From contig DDEQ01000047.1 of NCBI GenBank assembly GCA_002336105.1, forward strand, positions 1 to 64,000: a stretch of DNA of 64,000 nucleotides, read 5' to 3'. The first letter of the stretch is position 1, and every line of letters begins with the position of its first letter. The position numbers were made by a program, and so were the translations under genes. Source of the DNA: Chthonomonas sp. UBA1950. GTDB lineage: Bacteria; Armatimonadota; Fimbriimonadia; Fimbriimonadales; Fimbriimonadaceae. The notes under the pieces were generated by a model, which had not been told where the DNA came from, made no database searches, and saw only the letters and a list, made by a program, of their open reading frames with translations. This document shows positions 59,769 through 64,000 of the stretch, in pieces.

Positions 59769-61049
59769 TTAAGCAGAAACGGCAGCTTTGGGAAGAGATC
59801 CAAAAGAGAAAGAAATAGTCGTTCCCACATGAGGCTTTGCGTTTGCTCGGACAGCCCCACCATGGTGCTCAATAATACGTCTAACAGTGGCTAATCCGAT
59901 TCCGTTACCAGGATATTGAGACTTTCCGACGAGTCTCTCCATTGGATTAAACAACTTATCGGCATATTTCATCTCAAAGCCAATACCATTGTCTCGAACG
60001 AAGAAATATCCATCTTCGGCAATGCCAAATTCGACGATTAGAGGTTTATCAGTTTGACGAAACTTGACTGAGTTCTCAAAAAGGTTCTGAAGTACAACTT
60101 CAACCATCGCACGATCGGCGACGGCAGTCAAATCTTCTTGACAAATAAACTGAGCCTCTACATCAGCTTGCTTACTGATTCGGTCCCAAACAGATTGCGC
60201 CACAAGGCTAATCGGAAATGGGTTGATCTGTAAGGCTGAAGCGCCTAGCCGGGCAAGACTTAGAAGGTCATCAATGAGTTTGCCAGCTTGTATGACCGTG
60301 CGCTCTTCTCGGTCGAGTACGTCCCCGATGAGAGAGTGCATTTCTGGATTTCCAGAGGTTCGCTGCCTAGCAACGTGGACCATTTCAAGAATGCTGCGAA
60401 GGGGGGATCTGAGGTCGTGTCCGATCGCATAGGTGAACTGCTCTAGGTCGGCGTTTGCTGCTCGTAATTGTTTAGTTCGATGCGCGACTCTTCTATCCAA
60501 ATCCAGGTTCGAGTCGTGCATCTCCTCAACAACTAACCGATTGGCGATCATCACCGAAACATGATTGGCGATGCAAAGCAATTGTAGCTCCTCCGTTCGG
60601 GTGAATCGACGGGGGGTATTTTGCATGAAAACACCGATAACTCCTAACACTTCTCCGCCAAAGATAAGTGGGCAACCACAGTACGACCGAAAGGGGAAGC
60701 CGGTTCCATTTGAAGCTAACTGTGCAGTGACTTCTGAGGTTAACACATCTTCAATAGAGAGAATTTCTCCTGTTGAAACCAGGATATTGCCGATGCCATA
60801 TCCTGCGGAGATCGAAGAATGCGCAAACTCTTCTCCAAGCCCATGTTTACCACGTAGTTCGAGTTGTCCTTCGCGTAACTCGCGAATAACACAAGCGTCG
60901 GATTGTAGCGCTAAACATACGAGCCGCGATATCTCACGAAACTGAATCTCAGACGACTCATGTTGGCTTCCCATCGCAGTAATGTGCGCGATAGCCATTA
61001 GTCGAGATTCAGTGGTTAAACTCGCTATTCCGGCACTAGAGCTATGCAT
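59769..61049 (-). CDS. GAF-domain sensor histidine kinase
   Basis: 426 residues, no membrane helix. The N-terminal GAF domain spans about 35-175 (CVIRELREGQLELRGKHGLG, then IGVFMQNTPRRFT). A dimerisation/phosphoacceptor helix follows at YAIGHDLRSPLRSI near 213, with the H-box histidine. The ATPase domain has NLFENSVKFRQT near 325 (N box), DNGIGFEMKYADKLF (G1) and GNGIGLATVRRII (G2). Its partner regulator is not adjacent. Encoded 100 bases upstream of the chemoreceptor in the same direction. Confidence 0.93.
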   Translation of the reverse strand: MHSSSAGIASLTTESRLMAIAHITAMGSQHESSEIQFREISRLVCLALQSDACVIRELREGQLELRGKHGLGEEFAHSSISAGYGIGNILVSTGEILSIEDVLTSEVTAQLASNGTGFPFRSYCGCPLIFGGEVLGVIGVFMQNTPRRFTRTEELQLLCIANHVSVMIANRLVVEEMHDSNLDLDRRVAHRTKQLRAANADLEQFTYAIGHDLRSPLRSILEMVHVARQRTSGNPEMHSLIGDVLDREERTVIQAGKLIDDLLSLARLGASALQINPFPISLVAQSVWDRISKQADVEAQFICQEDLTAVADRAMVEVVLQNLFENSVKFRQTDKPLIVEFGIAEDGYFFVRDNGIGFEMKYADKLFNPMERLVGKSQYPGNGIGLATVRRIIEHHGGAVRANAKPHVGTTISFSFGSLPKAAVSA

Positions 61050-61127
61050 AATTTTCGTCAGCCTTGGCAGAAAAGGACGTTTGTCTGACCGAAGATTGAC
61101 TAGGTAATTATACTAGTTTACAAGGCT

Positions 61128-62165
61128 CTATGCAATCTGAACGTCGTTTGCGCCAGCCTGTATTTCGCCTATAATTGCAGCAGCCTCGCCAGACGCAATT
61201 AGCTTATCAACAACTGAGTTTGCTGTAAAGCGATTTACCAATAATATAAGGCCAATTCCCATATTAAAAGCACGATACATTTCAATTTCAGGAATGTCAC
61301 CAGAGGATTGAATTTGAGAGAAAATTGCAGGCGGAGTCCATGTTCTTCTTTCGATCACAGCCCGAACGTCTGATGGCATTACTCTGGGCAAGTTATCGTA
61401 TAACCCCCCTCCTGTGATATGAGCGATAGCGTGGATGTTCTCGCTTTCTTGTAGAAGTGGATAAACACTATTGAAATAACATTTGTGGGGTTCGATAAGG
61501 GCATCACCAATGGACTGATCTGTCCCAGGCAAAGTATCTCTTACCGAAAAACCACCTATTTCGAAAAGTGCTCGTCGAGCTAACGTATAACCGTTCGTGT
61601 GTAACCCGCTACTGGCTACGCCGATAATGGCATCTCCAGGTTGGACCTTTCCTCTGGGGAGTTTTTTATCGAAATCGACAACTCCTACGATGCTGCCAAC
61701 AACATCGACTTCATCATCTGTATAGACACCAGGCATTTCTGCTGTCTCTCCACCGATGAGAGCTGCTCCAACGGCCTTGCAGGCTTCGGACATACCATGG
61801 ACGACCTCCTCAAATACGAGGCCCTGTAGGTGGCTGCACCCATAGTAATCCATGAAGAAAAGCGGTCTTGCGCCCTGGCACAAAATATCGTTGACGCAGT
61901 GGTTCACGATATCCTTGCCTAAGCCGTCGTAACGACCAACCATCATGGCAACCTTGGTTTTTGTTCCGACACCATCAATCGAGCTGACGAGGACAGGGTT
62001 AGTTTCAGGAAAGGTCGCTCTGAACAAACCTCCGAAGCCGCCAATACCGCCGACGACATTTTCTGAGTAGGTACTGCGGATCGAATCAGAGACGGAGCGC
62101 AACGCACGTTGCGCTTCGTCAATATCAACTCCAGCCGATCTGTAGGTTAGAGGTGCATCAGACAT
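61128..62165 (-). CDS. purM: phosphoribosylformylglycinamidine cyclo-ligase
   Basis: 345 residues from the ATG at 62165; the frame extends to 62183 but gives a poor N terminus. TYRSAGVDIDEAQRALRSV, GIGGFGGLF near 41, SSIDGVGTKTKVA near 60, GGETAEMPGVY near 135, SSGLHTNGYTLAR near 185 and ITGGGLYDNLPRV near 248 are the conserved AIR synthetase motifs. It converts FGAM to AIR in purine synthesis. It starts 5 bases after the stop of the beta-galactosidase on the same strand, an unusual neighbour. Confidence 0.96.
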   Translation of the reverse strand: MSDAPLTYRSAGVDIDEAQRALRSVSDSIRSTYSENVVGGIGGFGGLFRATFPETNPVLVSSIDGVGTKTKVAMMVGRYDGLGKDIVNHCVNDILCQGARPLFFMDYYGCSHLQGLVFEEVVHGMSEACKAVGAALIGGETAEMPGVYTDDEVDVVGSIVGVVDFDKKLPRGKVQPGDAIIGVASSGLHTNGYTLARRALFEIGGFSVRDTLPGTDQSIGDALIEPHKCYFNSVYPLLQESENIHAIAHITGGGLYDNLPRVMPSDVRAVIERRTWTPPAIFSQIQSSGDIPEIEMYRAFNMGIGLILLVNRFTANSVVDKLIASGEAAAIIGEIQAGANDVQIA

Positions 62166-62170
62166 GCTGA

Positions 62171-64000
62171 TCAGCGTACCCATCGGCTGGTCTGCGGAAC
62201 AGCACGTATTACGAACGAGAACTCGAATGGCTCAGGCTTGAGCAAATATTGCGGTAGAGGACGTGGTCCGCAGCTTGCCGTACCGATCCCATTTTGAGCG
62301 TAGTCGAGATTCAGTATTAGGTGCTCACCCAATGTGAGATCGGACCGATGCTTTGCTAATTCGATTTGTTCTGCCGAATAGGGATGTAGGCTGAAATTGA
62401 GCTTGTCGGTTGCTTCTATCAGCAGTTCTGGGCCAGATTCGGCGACTAATCTTAACCAACGAACCTCAGATCGGTTACCGTTCTCCTGGGGGAACACGTA
62501 GTCTGTGAACAAACCTTCAAGGTCTGACTCGAAAACGCCAAATCGACAGGCTTCTTTTGTGTCTGCATAGCTTTCGCCAGGACCAAGGCCGAGCCAGCGA
62601 GCTCCTACGAATCTGGGAGAGACTTTGAGTTTTAGACCAATTCGAGGGACGGTCTCAGTCCATTCACCTTCAAAATTACCGGTAACCGTAACTTTGAGCC
62701 CGCCATCGTCTAGGAACTCATATGAAGACTTGGTCTTGATTCCATTCGAGCGAACTGCGGGAGCGTAGCGTTCTTCGACAACGAAAGTGTCGTCATCTTC
62801 TTCACCACCAACAAATCGACACCTGAGCTTATCGAATCCAAACTTCTTCCACCCAGTAGCGGCAGGTTCGGGCCAGCCGCCACGGTCGTTGTCAGTCGTT
62901 GCTCGCCAGAATTGTAATTCGCCGAGTTCGTAGATGAGGTCGGTTTCGTCTACCGATAGCGCCAGTCTTCCTGGATGTTCAAGCATTTCCCACGTTTGGA
63001 ATATCTCGGCGTAGCCAGTTTGAATTAGGTTTTCGATCTTGCCGATCACTTGTCCGGTCGCAACTACATGACCGACTTCGGCCCACTTGGTTGGCACCGC
63101 CAGCGTCACATTGATGTCTAGCCATTCGTTAACGCCTGGGCGAGCCTCTGCGGGCAACTCAACCACGGCGGTAGTACGCGGAGCGATTTCCGGTAAGAGT
63201 AGCAAGCCGGAGCGAACAAAACCAGTTTCACCGGTTAGGATCCAAGTGGTTGACAGGTGATTCAGCCCGATGAAATCGTATCGATTTTCAACCTCAATCT
63301 TGCCATCACCGAGATCGCGAATGATGACAGGCTGAATGCAAGCTTTGAGTTCTAGCAAACCTGGAGACGGTGTACGATCTGGGAAAACCAAGCCATCGAT
63401 GACGAAGTTTCCGTCGTGAGGTTGCTCGCCAAAATCGCCTCCATAGAGGTAGTCGCCGGATCCATTAGGGTCAAGGATCCCGTGATCGATCCACTCCCAA
63501 ACGAATGCTCCTTGCAGACGAGGGTAGCGGTACATGATGTCCCAATACTCTTTTATCCCTCCTGGGCCGTTGCCCATTGCATGGGCGTATTCGCACAAAA
63601 CATAAGGCTTTTGACGGCGAATCTCGGTTTGATCAGGGTTGCCCTCGATCACTTCTTCGCGCTTTCCAACGGTTTCGAGGTAGGCATGGCTGGCATACAT
63701 CTGACTGTAAAAGTCAGAGACCACCGCCTCATAATCGCCCTCGTAATGAATAGGTGTGCCTGGGTCCAGCTTTCGGGTAAGTTCCGCCATCGCAATGTGG
63801 TTTTCGCCGAAAGCCGACTCATTTCCAAGCGACCACATCACGATACTGGGATGGTTGCGGTCGCGCATGACCGTTCGTTCCATCCGGTCGAGGTAGGCGC
63901 TTTTCCACATCGGCAAGCCGGATGGGTTTTGTTTCCACCCATCTTCACCAAAACCATGGGTTTCGATATCGCATTCAAGAATGACGTAAAGACCAAACTC
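62171..64000 (-). CDS. GH2 beta-galactosidase, partial (5' end beyond the window)
   Basis: About 610 residues of the C-terminal part; the frame is open through the right edge (GLYVILECDIETHGF directly precedes the first Met that appears, at 63916). The catalytic acid/base is in WSLGNESAFGEN near window residue 60, and the nucleophile region is KPYVLCEYAHAMGNGPGG near 135. The domain 5 (LacZ small chain) beta-sandwich occupies the rest, ending RFVGARWLGLGPGESYAD and the C-terminal Arg-rich tail. It hydrolyses beta-galactosides. The 5' portion, including the sugar-binding domain, is missing here. Confidence 0.93.
   Translation of the reverse strand, partial: EFGLYVILECDIETHGFGEDGWKQNPSGLPMWKSAYLDRMERTVMRDRNHPSIVMWSLGNESAFGENHIAMAELTRKLDPGTPIHYEGDYEAVVSDFYSQMYASHAYLETVGKREEVIEGNPDQTEIRRQKPYVLCEYAHAMGNGPGGIKEYWDIMYRYPRLQGAFVWEWIDHGILDPNGSGDYLYGGDFGEQPHDGNFVIDGLVFPDRTPSPGLLELKACIQPVIIRDLGDGKIEVENRYDFIGLNHLSTTWILTGETGFVRSGLLLLPEIAPRTTAVVELPAEARPGVNEWLDINVTLAVPTKWAEVGHVVATGQVIGKIENLIQTGYAEIFQTWEMLEHPGRLALSVDETDLIYELGELQFWRATTDNDRGGWPEPAATGWKKFGFDKLRCRFVGGEEDDDTFVVEERYAPAVRSNGIKTKSSYEFLDDGGLKVTVTGNFEGEWTETVPRIGLKLKVSPRFVGARWLGLGPGESYADTKEACRFGVFESDLEGLFTDYVFPQENGNRSEVRWLRLVAESGPELLIEATDKLNFSLHPYSAEQIELAKHRSDLTLGEHLILNLDYAQNGIGTASCGPRPLPQYLLKPEPFEFSFVIRAVPQTSRWVR

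Overview
The window looks like a chromosomal segment of a diderm, PEP-CTERM-bearing bacterium, most likely a member of Armatimonadota (Fimbriimonadia-like). The basis is the combination of an LPS-transport (lpt) operon, PEP-CTERM surface proteins, a DUF1559-type pseudopilin, a BlaI/M56 pair, a copper-amine-oxidase-N-domain protein, a eukaryote-type glutamine synthetase and many secreted glycosidases. The taxonomic call is inference; no rRNA gene is present to settle it.

Layout. 1-2830 is a visibly AT-richer two-gene module: a 122-aa protein and a large protein with a RelA/SpoT nucleotidyltransferase-like domain, preceded by a perfect 10-bp inverted repeat. 2810-3208 is a NUDIX hydrolase that converges on it. 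3250-10266 (minus) is a tightly overlapping operon: rlmN, LptC-like lipoprotein, LptA-like protein, lptB, LptF/G permease, DUF3084 coiled-coil protein, YqgF-type nuclease. 10308-15004 holds a secreted clan-A glycosidase, a membrane protein and aspS. 15144-19214 (minus) is a respiratory operon of four genes: a polytopic membrane protein, Rieske protein, cytochrome b with a PEWY motif, and a CydA-like membrane protein fused to cytochrome c. 20399-25003 is pyruvate:ferredoxin oxidoreductase plus a dihydroorotate-dehydrogenase-like enzyme, closed by a strong terminator. 25104-30629 contains a DUF1080 protein, an M56 peptidase/BlaI pair with two palindromic operators, and uvrC.

31260-31559 carries a REP-like inverted repeat pair and a terminator. 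31560-38698 holds a GH38 alpha-mannosidase, two tandem PEP-CTERM paralogues separated by two matching palindromes, and a beta-helix protein. 38720-42431 has a response regulator, a KOW/barrel-sandwich protein and a glycosidase-like lipoprotein. 42479-42636 has tRNA-Asp and tRNA-Phe. 43384-49150 has glutamine synthetase, an ornithine-cyclodeaminase family enzyme, a YgjV-type membrane protein, a copper-amine-oxidase-N-domain protein with a possible structured leader, purU and an AraC regulator. 49292-49813 has two small stress-type genes (CsbD, DUF1328). 49852-54919 is a LacI-associated carbohydrate locus (pseudopilin, small lipoprotein, GH16, FAD oxidoreductase). 54969-57255 is a DUF1638/ASKHA pair, followed by a NUDIX protein, a chemoreceptor, a GAF histidine kinase, purM and the 3' part of a GH2 beta-galactosidase running off the right edge.

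The overall theme is a heterotrophic, polysaccharide-degrading organism with envelope biogenesis and respiratory genes. The less ordinary items are the RelA/SpoT module at the left end, the bc/bd-like respiratory cluster, and several unassigned palindromic operator pairs. No transposase, CRISPR array or rRNA was found.
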